A stretch of DNA of 46,142 bases from Collinsella aerofaciens (GTDB lineage Bacteria; Actinomycetota; Coriobacteriia; Coriobacteriales; Coriobacteriaceae): positions 1-46,142 of the forward strand of contig NZ_JADPCJ010000003.1 in assembly GCF_015670795.1 (NCBI RefSeq), written 5' to 3'. Position numbers and translations under genes: made by a program. Position 1 is the first letter of the stretch. The number at the start of each line of letters is the position of its first letter. Below the pieces are notes generated by a model. That model did no database searches and was not told where the DNA came from. It worked only from the letters and a program-made list of their open reading frames with translations. Positions 16,753 to 25,972 of this stretch are shown here, piece after piece.

Positions 16753-19311
16753 ATGTTTACTCCGCTTATCACTCATGATTCTGACGGCACTGCATTGGCG
16801 GCACCCGTTGATGCCGCACGTCGCAACGGTGCCACGTACAAGACGCGCACGATCGGCGATCTGCGCATTAAGGACGATCGCCTGCATGCGGCCGTCGAGG
16901 GCACGGGGCACTTGCTGTTCGACGGCGGCATGGGCACCATGCTGCAGGCGGCCGGCATGAAGGCCGGCGCCCTGCCCGAGCTGCTCAACTTTGAGGAGCC
17001 CCAAGTCATTACCGACATCCAGCGTCAGTACGTCGAGGCCGGCTGCGACGTGATCACCGCCAACACCTTTGGCGCCAATGCCCACAAGCTCGACGGTGCC
17101 GCCACCGTGGCAGATGTCTTTGCCGCCGCTGTCGCCTGCGCCCGCGCGGCCGGTGCCCGCTACGTCGCCGGCGATATCGGCCCCATCGGCGCGCTGCTTC
17201 GCCCCTTGGGTACCCTCAGCTTTGACGAAGCCTATGACCTCTTTGCCGAGGAGGTGCGCGCCAGCGTCGCCGCGGGTGTGGACCTCTTTATTATCGAGAC
17301 CATGACCGACCTTGCCGAGATCAAGGCGGCGGTCCTTGCCTGCCGCGAGAACTCCGACCTGCCCGTCTTTGCCACCATGACCTTTGAGGAGGACGGCCGC
17401 ACATTCCTGGGTACGAGTCCCGAGGTGGCCGCCATCACGCTCGACGCCATCGGCGCCGACGTTTTGGGCATCAACTGCAGCCAGGGCCCGGCTGAGCTCC
17501 GAGGACTCGCCGCACGTATGCTCACCGTTACGGACAAGCCCGTTATGGTGCAGGCCAATGCAGGACTCCCCCATGTGGACGACGACGGCAACACCGTCTT
17601 TGATATCCAGGCCCCCGAATACGCCGAGGCCGTCGCCGGCATGATCGCCGACGGCGTGAGCGTCGTGGGCGGTTGCTGCGGCACCACGCCGGCGCACATG
17701 GCGGCCTTGCGCACGCTTATCGACAACCACACGCCCAGCCCGCGCCACCGCAAGCCCAGCATGTCGGTCACAAGCGCCCAGACCGTGGTGGACCTTCCCT
17801 GCGACGGCCACAAGATCGCCGTCATCGGCGAGCGCATCAACCCCACCGGCAAAAAGCGCCTGCAGCAGGCCCTGCGCGACGGCGATCTGGACTACGTCGT
17901 GAGCCAGGGCATCAGCCAGCAGGAACAGGGCGCCGATATCCTGGACGTCAACGTCGGCCTGCCCGAGATCGACGAGGTCAAGATCATCCAACAGGCGACC
18001 GAACAGCTCCAGGGCTCCACGCTGTTGCCGCTGCAGATCGACTCCACCGATCCCGCCGCTGTCGAGGCCGCCGTGCGCCGCTACGCCGGCAAGCCCATCA
18101 TCAACTCGGTCAATGGCAAGCAGCAGATCATGGATGAGATCTTTCCGCTGGTCGCCCACTACGGCACCAACGTTGTCGGCCTTACGCTCGACGAAGGCGG
18201 CATCCCCGATACCGCCGAGGCCCGCTTCGCCATCGCCGAGCGCATCGTGGCCGAGGCTGCCCGCTACGGCATCGGACCGGACCGCATCCTCATCGACTGC
18301 CTGGTCATGACCGCCTCGACCAATCAACGCCAGGCCGAGCAGATCCTGCGCGCCATGTCCCTGTGCAAGGAGCGTCTGGGCGTCAAATGCGCGCTCGGCG
18401 TGTCGAACATCAGCTTTGGCCTGCCCGCTCGCCCGCTGCTGGGTTCGGTCTTTTTGGCTGCCGCTTTTGGCGCGGGCCTGGACGCCCCCATCATGAACCC
18501 GGGTTCCAAGCGCTTTATGGATACCGTCTACAGCTATCGCGTCCTGAGCGTTGAGGACGAGGGCTCGACCGGATACATCGAGCGCTACGCCGGCTGGACC
18601 GATCCGTACAAGATCGCCGCCAACCCGGCAGCAGCTCAGGCTGCATCGAGTGATGCCGCGCCTGCCGCGGGCACCGCCGGCACCGACGGCAACGACGACC
18701 CGATTCGTCGCATGGTCGTCTCGGGCCGCAAAGGCGAGATCGCTGCCGAGACCGAGCGTCTGCTGGCAGACCACGACGCCATGGACCTCATCAACAATCA
18801 CTTTATCCCCGCCCTCGACGAGGTTGGCGTCCTCTTTGACCAAGGCAAGTTCTTCTTGCCGCAGCTCATGGCCTCGGCCGAGGCCGCACGCGTGGGCTTC
18901 GACACCATCAAGCGCCTGATGCCCGCCGGCGAGATCGCCGACAAGGGCAAGATCTGCGTGGCCACCGTCAAGGGCGACATCCACGATATTGGCAAGAACA
19001 TCGTCAAAATGCTGCTCGATAACTACGGCTACACCGTCTTTGACCTAGGCCGCGACGTCGACCCGCAAGAGGTACTCAAGACCGTGCAGGAGCGTGACAT
19101 TAAGCTCGTCGGCCTCTCGGCGCTTATGACTACCACGGTCGTCGCCATGGAGGAGACCATCAAGTTGCTCCATGCCGAGGTGCCGGGCGTCAAGATCATC
19201 GTGGGCGGCGCCGTACTCACCCCCGAATACGCCAAGCAGATCGGCGCGGACTACTACGCTAAGGACGCCGCCGAAAGCGCTCGTATCGCCGAAGAGGTCT
19301 TTGGGCAGTAA
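16753..19311 (+). CDS. metH: cobalamin-dependent methionine synthase lacking the activation domain
   Basis: An 852-residue protein, against about 1230 for the full enzyme. Order: homocysteine methyltransferase domain (about 35-335; zinc ligands Cys242, Cys308, Cys309 in GGCCGTTPAH), folate-binding domain (about 350-610, VIGERINPTGKKRLQQAL), an Ala-rich linker, the cobalamin cap (about 650-735), and the B12-binding Rossmann domain with the lower axial ligand His744 in DIHDIGKN. It transfers methyl from methyl-THF to homocysteine. The C-terminal activation domain is encoded by the gene just upstream. An unusual 35-residue N-terminal extension precedes the first domain. Confidence 0.95.
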   Translation: MFTPLITHDSDGTALAAPVDAARRNGATYKTRTIGDLRIKDDRLHAAVEGTGHLLFDGGMGTMLQAAGMKAGALPELLNFEEPQVITDIQRQYVEAGCDVITANTFGANAHKLDGAATVADVFAAAVACARAAGARYVAGDIGPIGALLRPLGTLSFDEAYDLFAEEVRASVAAGVDLFIIETMTDLAEIKAAVLACRENSDLPVFATMTFEEDGRTFLGTSPEVAAITLDAIGADVLGINCSQGPAELRGLAARMLTVTDKPVMVQANAGLPHVDDDGNTVFDIQAPEYAEAVAGMIADGVSVVGGCCGTTPAHMAALRTLIDNHTPSPRHRKPSMSVTSAQTVVDLPCDGHKIAVIGERINPTGKKRLQQALRDGDLDYVVSQGISQQEQGADILDVNVGLPEIDEVKIIQQATEQLQGSTLLPLQIDSTDPAAVEAAVRRYAGKPIINSVNGKQQIMDEIFPLVAHYGTNVVGLTLDEGGIPDTAEARFAIAERIVAEAARYGIGPDRILIDCLVMTASTNQRQAEQILRAMSLCKERLGVKCALGVSNISFGLPARPLLGSVFLAAAFGAGLDAPIMNPGSKRFMDTVYSYRVLSVEDEGSTGYIERYAGWTDPYKIAANPAAAQAASSDAAPAAGTAGTDGNDDPIRRMVVSGRKGEIAAETERLLADHDAMDLINNHFIPALDEVGVLFDQGKFFLPQLMASAEAARVGFDTIKRLMPAGEIADKGKICVATVKGDIHDIGKNIVKMLLDNYGYTVFDLGRDVDPQEVLKTVQERDIKLVGLSALMTTTVVAMEETIKLLHAEVPGVKIIVGGAVLTPEYAKQIGADYYAKDAAESARIAEEVFGQ

Positions 19312-19336
19312 CACAACGGAAACAACCGAGCACCAA

Positions 19337-19374
19337 AACGTGCCGCATGCGCCACTTGGCACGTGCGGCACGTT
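19337..19374 (+). terminator. hairpin after metH
   Basis: AACGTGCCGCA pairs perfectly with TGCGGCACGTT, with further pairing inside (GCC/GGC). There is no T-run, so termination is uncertain. It may be a REP-type element or a processing structure. Confidence 0.55.
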
Positions 19375-19419
19375 AGAATAGATAAGACTATGCTCGTTTT
19401 GGCAGATAGGAGCGCAAGG

Positions 19420-20784
19420 ATGGCGATCACGCCCGCAGAAATCGCGGAAACCCGCGGCATGGTTGAGGAGCAGAACCTCGACATCAGGACCATCACCATG
19501 GGTGTTTCGCTCATGGGTTGCGGTGACGAGAACCTCGACCGCATGTGCACGAAGATCTACGACCACGTGACGCACACGGCTGAGTATCTGGTCGAGACCG
19601 CCGAGAACCTCGAGCGCGAGTACGGTATCCCCATCGTCAACAAGCGCGTTTCCGTCACCCCGGTGGCGCAGATTGCCGCGTGCTGCAAGGATGAGGACCT
19701 CACCCCCATCGCGCATGCCCTCGACCGCGCGGCCGAGACGCTCGGCATCGATTACCTGGGCGGCTTCTCCGCGCTCGTCCAGAAGGGCATCGGCGACGCC
19801 GACCGTCGCGTCATCCAGTCCATCCCCCAGGCGCTCGCCACCACGAGCCGCGTCTGCTCCAGCGTCAACGTCGCCAGCCTGCGCGCCGGTATCAACATGG
19901 ACGCCGTGCTTATGGCCGCCCAGACCATCATCGATGCCGCTAAACTCACGGCCGACCAGGACTCCGTCGGCGCTTCCAAATTTGTCTGCTTTGCCAATAT
20001 GGTCGAGGACTCCCCGTTTATGGCGGGCGCCGTCCACGGCGGTGGCGAGGCCGACGCCGTCATCAACGTAGGCGTCTCGGGCCCCGGCGTTATGGCCGCA
20101 GCCCTGGAGACGCTGCCCGATTCCGCATCGATGATGGAAGTCGCCGAAAAGATCAAGCAGACCGCCTTTAAGATCACCCGTGCCGGCGAGCTCATGAGCC
20201 GCGAGGCCGCCCATCGCCTGGGTGTCGAGAAGGGCATTGTCGACCTGTCGCTGGCTCCCACGCCTGCCATCGGCGACTCCGTTGCCCGTATCCTCGAGAT
20301 CATCGGCGTGGGCACCTGCGGCGGCCCGGGCACGACCTGCGCGCTCGCCATGCTCAACGATGCCGTCAAGAAGGGCGGTGTCATGGCCAGCTCCAGCGTG
20401 GGCGGTCTCTCCGGCGCTTTCATCCCCGTGTCCGAGGATGCCGGCATGATCGCCGCCGTCGAGGCCGGTGCGCTTTCGCTCGAGAAGCTCGAGGCCATGA
20501 CCTGCGTGTGCTCCGTTGGCCTGGACATGATCGCCATCCCCGGCGACACTCCAGTCGAGACCATCGCCGGCATCATCGCCGACGAGATGGCCATCGGCGT
20601 CATCAACAACAAGACCACGGCCGTCCGCGTGATTCCTGCCATCGGCAAGAGCGTGGGCGACTGCGTCGAGTACGGCGGCCTGTTTGGCCGTGCGCCCATC
20701 ATGCCGGTGAACCCCAACGCCGGCACCGTGCTTGCCCACCGCGGTGGACGCTTCCCGGCGCCGCTGAACTCGCTGAAGAACTAG
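19420..20784 (+). CDS. UPF0210 / DUF711 (PFL-like) family protein
   Basis: The ATG at 19420, behind GATAGGAG, gives 454 residues, the standard length of this conserved family. Recognisable stretches are [83 protein letters not shown] and the C-terminal [21 protein letters not shown]. Its structure is related to pyruvate formate-lyase but it lacks the glycyl radical motif; the function is not settled. In many genomes a small ACT-domain gene lies next to it. None is seen here, as the upstream 108 bp holds only a hairpin. Confidence 0.88.
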   Translation: MAITPAEIAETRGMVEEQNLDIRTITMGVSLMGCGDENLDRMCTKIYDHVTHTAEYLVETAENLEREYGIPIVNKRVSVTPVAQIAACCKDEDLTPIAHALDRAAETLGIDYLGGFSALVQKGIGDADRRVIQSIPQALATTSRVCSSVNVASLRAGINMDAVLMAAQTIIDAAKLTADQDSVGASKFVCFANMVEDSPFMAGAVHGGGEADAVINVGVSGPGVMAAALETLPDSASMMEVAEKIKQTAFKITRAGELMSREAAHRLGVEKGIVDLSLAPTPAIGDSVARILEIIGVGTCGGPGTTCALAMLNDAVKKGGVMASSSVGGLSGAFIPVSEDAGMIAAVEAGALSLEKLEAMTCVCSVGLDMIAIPGDTPVETIAGIIADEMAIGVINNKTTAVRVIPAIGKSVGDCVEYGGLFGRAPIMPVNPNAGTVLAHRGGRFPAPLNSLKN

Positions 20785-21108
20785 CTGAGGGGTTCGGGCG
20801 AGGAGCCCCGCCGCCGGGCGGCAGACATATAAGGTCGCCTGCTCGGACAGTCCTGCGCAAGACGGAGGCCACATTAAGTGGCCTCCTTTGCGTGCGGAAC
20901 TCGCGATCGACCTTATATGTCTGCCGCCCGGCGGCGGGGCTCCCGCACAACGGGACCTCAGTTGGGTTCTATCCCGGTTGCAGTTGCTTCGCTCCTGCAC
21001 CACTTGGCTGGTGCGGCGGTTTGGCGTTGGAACGGTTCTTTCTGATATATGCTGGTTGCGGCTCTTCTTTTGGAAGGAGTCGCTTTTTTGTTGCCAGGAG
21101 GTTGGCCC
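20785..21108. other. intergenic region dominated by a nested inverted repeat
   Basis: Apart from the 140-nt element at 20803-20942, this 324-bp stretch holds only a T-rich leader with GGAAGGAG and CCAGGAGG ribosome-binding-like sequences before the methyltransferase. Frames here are short and lack codon bias. Confidence 0.6.
20803..20942. repeat. 140-nt nested hairpin element, copy 1 of 2
   Basis: Outer arms of 35 bp (20803-20837 and 20908-20942) are perfect reverse complements. Inside is a second hairpin, GGAGGCCAC-ATTAA-GTGGCCTCC (20867-20889), followed by TTT. The whole can fold as one long stem. The apex resembles that of the element at 40775-40917, while the outer arms differ. It follows the UPF0210 gene and may terminate transcription. 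Confidence 0.9.
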
Positions 21109-21996
21109 GTGGTTGATGGGGATGCTCACTCTGAGCTCCTTTCTGCTGATTGGAATCAGGAATGGATGCAAATGCAGGCAGCTCGACATCGAGCTGATGA
21201 TTCTTTTGAGTGGGATAAAAGGGCTCGGCATTTTCGGCCGCTTGAGACTGCTCCGTATGCCCGAGACTTTATGAAGCTGTTGGCGTTAAAGCCTGGTGAA
21301 TCGGTGCTTGATATGGGGTGTGGGGCTGGGTCGATTGCTATTCCGCTTGCGCAAGACGGACATCCTGTGATTGCTGCCGACTTCTCTCCTGCTATGTTGG
21401 GCACCCTTGATGCCGGCATTGAGTATTTCGGGCTCGAGGGGCGCATAACGCCGCTTGAGCTTGCTTGGGATGACGATTGGGATCTGGTTGGACCGGTCGC
21501 GAAAGCGGTGGATGTTGCCTTTGCCAGTCGGTCAGTTACGACGACCAATCTAAAAGGCGCGCTTGCTAAGCTTGATCGTACGGCTCGTCGGCGTTGTGCT
21601 GTCACGATGGTCGCCAACTCCAGCCCGCGCTATGACCTGCACCTGATGAACGCCATCGGTGCCTCCGTTACCTGCAGCAATGGCTTTGTGTATGCCTTTA
21701 ACATTCTCATTCAGATGGGTGCGTTGCCGCAGGTTACGTACTTTGAATCGCCTCGTCGCGATACCTTCGAAAGCCTTGAGGCAGGTGTGGCGGATTTTTC
21801 CCGTATGCTCGAGCATGGCAACGAGGATAAGGTTGACCGCCTGCGCGACTACATCGCTCAACACATGATTGAGAACCCCCATGCCGGCGAGCCGGGCTCC
21901 AAGGGCGTGCCGCAGGGGCGCTATATGCTCGATCACGTTCGCAAGGTTCGTTGGGCGTTTATTGCATGGGAGCCGGTCTCTGCACCCCGCTCATAG
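21109..21996 (+). CDS. class I SAM-dependent methyltransferase
   Basis: A GTG start at 21109 is favoured because AGGAGG lies 8 nt upstream, giving 295 residues; an in-frame ATG at 21049 would add 20 residues translated from the leader. Motif I is VLDMGCGAGSIAIPLA, followed by VIAADFSPAML, the usual Rossmann AdoMet site. The substrate is unknown; DNA, RNA, protein and small-molecule enzymes share these motifs. Codon use is visibly looser than in neighbouring genes (many GGT, GGG, CTT and TTG codons), and the gene follows a large inverted repeat, so recent acquisition is possible. Confidence 0.85.
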   Translation: MVDGDAHSELLSADWNQEWMQMQAARHRADDSFEWDKRARHFRPLETAPYARDFMKLLALKPGESVLDMGCGAGSIAIPLAQDGHPVIAADFSPAMLGTLDAGIEYFGLEGRITPLELAWDDDWDLVGPVAKAVDVAFASRSVTTTNLKGALAKLDRTARRRCAVTMVANSSPRYDLHLMNAIGASVTCSNGFVYAFNILIQMGALPQVTYFESPRRDTFESLEAGVADFSRMLEHGNEDKVDRLRDYIAQHMIENPHAGEPGSKGVPQGRYMLDHVRKVRWAFIAWEPVSAPRS

Positions 21997-22155
21997 CCTG
22001 CTCGCAGCCCGCACCGCCCACTCACTCGGCATCCGCATTCTTTTTGAACTGGGCAAACGCGCTCCACACCACGCCGTTCCTGCGCTATCGTGGGACAGTT
22101 CACGTAGATTAAGGCCCCATCGTGGGGCGCCCCATAACATAGAAAGCGAGAACCC

Positions 22156-22455
22156 ATGGCACTGACAGGAGCCCAGGTCAAGCAGCTTCGCAGCATGGCC
22201 CATCACCTCAACCCCGCCATCATCATCGGCAAGTCCGATGTCAACGAGGGCACCGTCGAGCAGACGGTCGCCTACCTGGAGAAGCACGAGCTCGTTAAGT
22301 GCTCCGTGCTCGATGGCTCCAGCCTTTCCGCCCGCGAAGCCGCCGAGGAGCTCGCCGAGCGTTGCCACGCCGAGGTCGTTCAGGTCATCGGCCGCAAGTT
22401 CTCGCTGTATCGCGAGTCCTCGCGCAAGGACATCGAGAAGATCAAGCTCGTCTAG
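22156..22455 (+). CDS. yhbY: YhbY-family CRM-domain RNA-binding protein
   Basis: A 99-residue protein made of a single CRS1/YhbY domain. It starts LTGAQVKQLRSMAHHLNPAIIIGKSDVNEGTVEQ, with the GxxG-like RNA-binding loop in the IGKSDVNE region, and ends VQVIGRKFSLYRESS. YhbY binds the large ribosomal subunit precursor and is thought to aid assembly. A GC-rich hairpin (about 22115-22132) lies in the leader. A terminator follows that runs into the end of the convergent regulator gene. Confidence 0.93.
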   Translation: MALTGAQVKQLRSMAHHLNPAIIIGKSDVNEGTVEQTVAYLEKHELVKCSVLDGSSLSAREAAEELAERCHAEVVQVIGRKFSLYRESSRKDIEKIKLV

Positions 22456-22493
22456 GAGCCAATGATCCGGCGAGCCAACACATAGCAAGCTTA

Positions 22494-22526
22494 CGGGTGC
22501 CCAAGTACTTCGGGCGCCCGTTTTTT
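22494..22526 (+). terminator. terminator of yhbY
   Basis: CGGGTGCCC pairs with GGGCGCCCG (one wobble) and a T7 run follows. Its last bases overlap the stop codon of the convergent gene at 22525. Confidence 0.88.
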
Positions 22527-25524
22527 ATCGCTCGACCAGCACGCGATTGAGCCGCCCCTCCACCAAGCGCTCATATAGACGCCGCGTCTCGGGCTCGGGC
22601 ACGCCATTGACCTGCTCCCTCAGATGGTGCATATGCCCGCTGTACAGCTCAACGATATCGCGCCGCCGCCCCGCCGCACTGTAGACGCGCATGGCGCAGC
22701 GCACCATATCCTCGCGCGCCGTTTCCTGTCGAAGCCCCGACTCCGCCAGCCAAATCGCCGACTGCAGATCGTTTTCTTCTAGAGCGGCATTTGCTCCCTT
22801 AATCATGCAATCGATATACTTTGACTGCATAATGCGTCGCATACGCAAAAAGTAGGTGGGATTACAGCCATTGGGAACATACAGCGGTCCGGCATAAAGC
22901 TGCTCAATCTTAAGGCACAGCTCAACTAAATGGGGTCCGCGCGCACCTGTGCGATTTCCCAAAACCTCGCGGCTTATCTGGTCAAACAGCCGTACATCGG
23001 TCTTGACGTAGTCGCCGTTGAGTCCGATGCATTCATTTTGGATGAGCACACACGACTTGCCATCCGGCGTCGGTCCCAAAGCTGACCGCAAGCGCGATAT
23101 CGTCGAGTACAGGTTGTTGCGGGCGCTATTGAACTCGGCATGGGGCCACAGCTCCATGGCCAGCGTCTCACGATCGACGAGCGCATCCATGCCCAGCGCA
23201 AGCCGCTCGGCAAGTGTCGCCGCCTTCTTGCGGCGCCACATTTTGTCCGTGATGGGAAACCCGTCGCGCTCGGCGCGAAACGCACCAAACATGCGAATCT
23301 CGATATGGTCGATGGTATCAACGGCTTCAACCTCGCCGGCCTGGAACAGGCGCTCGCCCTCCCCTTCCAAATCGTCGCGCAGCGAGTACCGCGACAGCTC
23401 GCGCACGGGAAGCTTCTTGCGTATCCTGGCCGCCGGCTCGCCCAGACAATGCATGGCAAGGCGCGCAAAGAGCCGATACGATGGCTCTAGAATCCCCGCG
23501 CGATTCATGGACATCCAGGCCGCAAGGTCGCTGTCTCGGCCCGCACAGGCCAAATGTAGCGCCACCATCCAGGCTTCTGCGCCACCAACCTGCGTCTGGC
23601 TTATATCGAGTAGCTCCGCTTCCTCGCGCACCGAAACCATCGAGGTGTTACGCAGATATGCCGCGCGCTCCAGCAGCAATGCGTTATCGCGCATATACGC
23701 AATCGACTCCTCGGCAAGTTTGAGCACTTGGACCGCACGGAACTTTGCATTAACCGGCCGTCCCTCTGCCAGTGACTGCCAGCCTTCTAGCAACAGACCA
23801 AACAGCTGAATCTGGTTGTCGCGCATGCGCACGGCAAAACGATCGAGCTCGTTGAACGCCGCATCGTCGGTTACCGGCAAGCCGGAAAGGAGCCGCCGTG
23901 CCGCCAACACCATACGCACCCAGATAGCCATCGCCTTAAGCCCACGTACGTCGAGCGCCTCCCGCACCACCGTCATCTCGTCGTCGCGCTCGTCGGTTCC
24001 CGCAAACGACCCGTCAAAGAGCTCCACCAGCATGCTATCGGCCCGTATAACAATCCCCGCGATGTCGAGCTCGCAGTCGTAGGCCTTGCTCGTTTTGAGC
24101 TGCCGTAGAACGCCGTCGTCATCTCCCCGCTCGGTCAGGCACCGCTTGACCTCGATATGCGCAGACAACATATCGAGTGCGGTATGGGATGTCTCGATTT
24201 CTGGCACGGCCAGGTTCGTAGGGAGCCCAAGCCCGTTGTCCCCATAGCAAACAGCCGTCAGCGTCTGGGCCACCCTCCATGAAACAGGATCTATTTCGCA
24301 GGCCGCCCGTTCGCCCCCGCGCTCGATAACCGATGCCATATAGCGGGCGAGCTTTGTATTGGACACGCTGACCGCTGCCAGATATACGCCGAGCGCCTCG
24401 GCAGGCGTTGGCTCTGGAGCCGGATCGTCGGCATCGATCGTGCCCAGCGCTGCTCGGCAGATATCGGCCCCGTGCCCCGTCAGAGCAAGATCGACCCCAT
24501 ACTGCCCAGCAAGTTCAAGGACCGCTTCACGGTCCAAAAAGGCGTCCGCCAGGCCCATCGCCGCATCGCATCGGCCCGCCTTAAGCAAAATCCGGGCCGC
24601 CCTCGGAACCAGTTCGGGGCGAACCTCGGCCACCAACTTACGCAAACGCAAGCGTCCGTTATCCTCCGTGCCCAGACACGTAAAACTCCGCTCGGCGGGA
24701 TCCAAGCCAAAGATCGGGTAGTCGCGTACAAAGTAGGACTGGTCGACCATCGACAGCCTCACCCCACAAGCCTCGAGTTCTGCGATATTGCCCTCGCCCA
24801 TCAAAACCATGAGGCATGCCACGCAAAACAGCGCATTATTGTCGAGCGAAGCCAGATCGACAAGTGCCGCGCCATATACGTTGACAATCTCGTTTTCGAG
24901 CAGACCGGCTACGTCACCTTGGCCATACAGACCCGTCTGCAATGCCGAAACGAGCTCGGGCACGCCCTGCGTGAGCTGATAAAAGTCGAGCGATGTGCTG
25001 ATCGAAAACGCCGATGCCCACGCCGAATACTCATAGGCATGCACCTTAAGCATCTGCGCATTGATCTTAACCGAATCGCCCAGCCCATGAATCAGCTGAC
25101 GATTTGAAGGACGGCAGGAGATAAAGACCCCTACCCCCATAGCGCGCAGGCCGCGAATCCTGTCGATGAGGTCTTCGGTATCGTGCTGATCGAGGTTTGG
25201 CACATTATCAATCGCGATAAGGGAGCGCGGTTTGTCTTTGAGTTCTTCGGTAACCACCTCGAGCTGCATAAACACCTCGCGCCCAGTGGCGCGATCGGCC
25301 TCGATAATCCGCACGGGGCCTCGCGTCGGGTCGCATTTAACCTCATGGGTGTACTGCAGCAGCACTGAGGTCTTCCCAAACCCATCGGGCGCATAAAGAA
25401 CCACGATGCCGGCCTTTCGGCCCTTGGCGATAAGCTCATTCATCAAGCGTTCGCGTCGCACCATATAGCCTCCGCCCAGCGGCATCAGCTCGAGGTCGTC
25501 TATACCGCTCAAATCGTTTACCAT
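22525..25524 (-). CDS. large MalT-like ATPase regulator with SARP-type (wHTH + BTAD) C-terminus
   Basis: A 999-residue regulator. The N-terminal STAND/MalT-type NTPase has a P-loop APDGFGKTSVLLQYT near residue 44 and a Walker B LIAIDNV near 105. A long helical-repeat middle follows. From about residue 741, IEIRMFGAFRAERDG..MWRRKKAATLAERLALG begins an OmpR-like winged helix, then a BTAD domain (KIEQLYAGPLYVPNG.., about 850-985). LAL regulators normally end in a LuxR helix-turn-helix; here the DNA-binding module is the SARP type instead. GAGGAGC precedes the ATG. The target is unknown; the upstream region has the dyad CCGATTG/CAATCGG. Confidence 0.85.
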   Translation of the reverse strand: MVNDLSGIDDLELMPLGGGYMVRRERLMNELIAKGRKAGIVVLYAPDGFGKTSVLLQYTHEVKCDPTRGPVRIIEADRATGREVFMQLEVVTEELKDKPRSLIAIDNVPNLDQHDTEDLIDRIRGLRAMGVGVFISCRPSNRQLIHGLGDSVKINAQMLKVHAYEYSAWASAFSISTSLDFYQLTQGVPELVSALQTGLYGQGDVAGLLENEIVNVYGAALVDLASLDNNALFCVACLMVLMGEGNIAELEACGVRLSMVDQSYFVRDYPIFGLDPAERSFTCLGTEDNGRLRLRKLVAEVRPELVPRAARILLKAGRCDAAMGLADAFLDREAVLELAGQYGVDLALTGHGADICRAALGTIDADDPAPEPTPAEALGVYLAAVSVSNTKLARYMASVIERGGERAACEIDPVSWRVAQTLTAVCYGDNGLGLPTNLAVPEIETSHTALDMLSAHIEVKRCLTERGDDDGVLRQLKTSKAYDCELDIAGIVIRADSMLVELFDGSFAGTDERDDEMTVVREALDVRGLKAMAIWVRMVLAARRLLSGLPVTDDAAFNELDRFAVRMRDNQIQLFGLLLEGWQSLAEGRPVNAKFRAVQVLKLAEESIAYMRDNALLLERAAYLRNTSMVSVREEAELLDISQTQVGGAEAWMVALHLACAGRDSDLAAWMSMNRAGILEPSYRLFARLAMHCLGEPAARIRKKLPVRELSRYSLRDDLEGEGERLFQAGEVEAVDTIDHIEIRMFGAFRAERDGFPITDKMWRRKKAATLAERLALGMDALVDRETLAMELWPHAEFNSARNNLYSTISRLRSALGPTPDGKSCVLIQNECIGLNGDYVKTDVRLFDQISREVLGNRTGARGPHLVELCLKIEQLYAGPLYVPNGCNPTYFLRMRRIMQSKYIDCMIKGANAALEENDLQSAIWLAESGLRQETAREDMVRCAMRVYSAAGRRRDIVELYSGHMHHLREQVNGVPEPETRRLYERLVEGRLNRVLVER

Positions 25525-25972
25525 GCCCGCTCCTCAACTCGACCGTATGGACACTGTAGCCGCAAGACCATACAAGCCGCGCTATGAATAGAGCGACCTT
25601 GTGTTTTAGGTTGTCTTTTGGTACGCAAGCGGCAAGTTTTTGTACAGCGAGGGCCGATTGTTATTAATCCCCCGACCAATCGGTCTTTAACCAGGTAAAT
25701 GAGCTTGTCAGCTTGTCCCATCTAAGCGGCAGTGTAACGCAGATGAACAAGGTTCAGCCATGTCATTCAACTCGCCTAGCACCCGCTACCGTCTACGACC
25801 TTCTAGTGGCATTTTTGCATAGAATCTGGTATGGAATGAATCAAGCTGTTGGGCATCCGGCATTCGTCAAGCTTGCGCCAAGATTTTGGTCAAGCGGGCG
25901 GAAAGGGATAGCAAAAAGGCCCCCGCAAAGCGGAGGCCTCAGGCAAGGCTATGTCGAGGTGCAGGATTCGCG
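25525..25972. other. 448-bp intergenic region between regulator and nagB
   Basis: It contains the upstream region of the large regulator (dyad CCGATTG 25654-25660 with CAATCGG 25677-25683) and, near 25913, the nagB terminator. The 25700-25900 stretch shows no repeat and no frame with coding character; I see nothing else in it. Confidence 0.5.
25913..25938 (-). terminator. terminator of nagB
   Basis: On the minus strand GGCCTCCGC-TTT-GCGGGGGCC is followed by U5. It lies 35 nt past the stop codon. Confidence 0.88.

Noticed and set aside
16750..18984. 744-residue minus-strand open frame opposite metH
   Set aside because: Long antisense frames are expected in high-GC genes; the plus strand encodes clear MetH domains.
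19045..21231. 728-residue minus-strand frame spanning the metH end, the UPF0210 gene and a repeat
   Set aside because: It crosses several real plus-strand genes and the inverted repeat; no recognisable domain.
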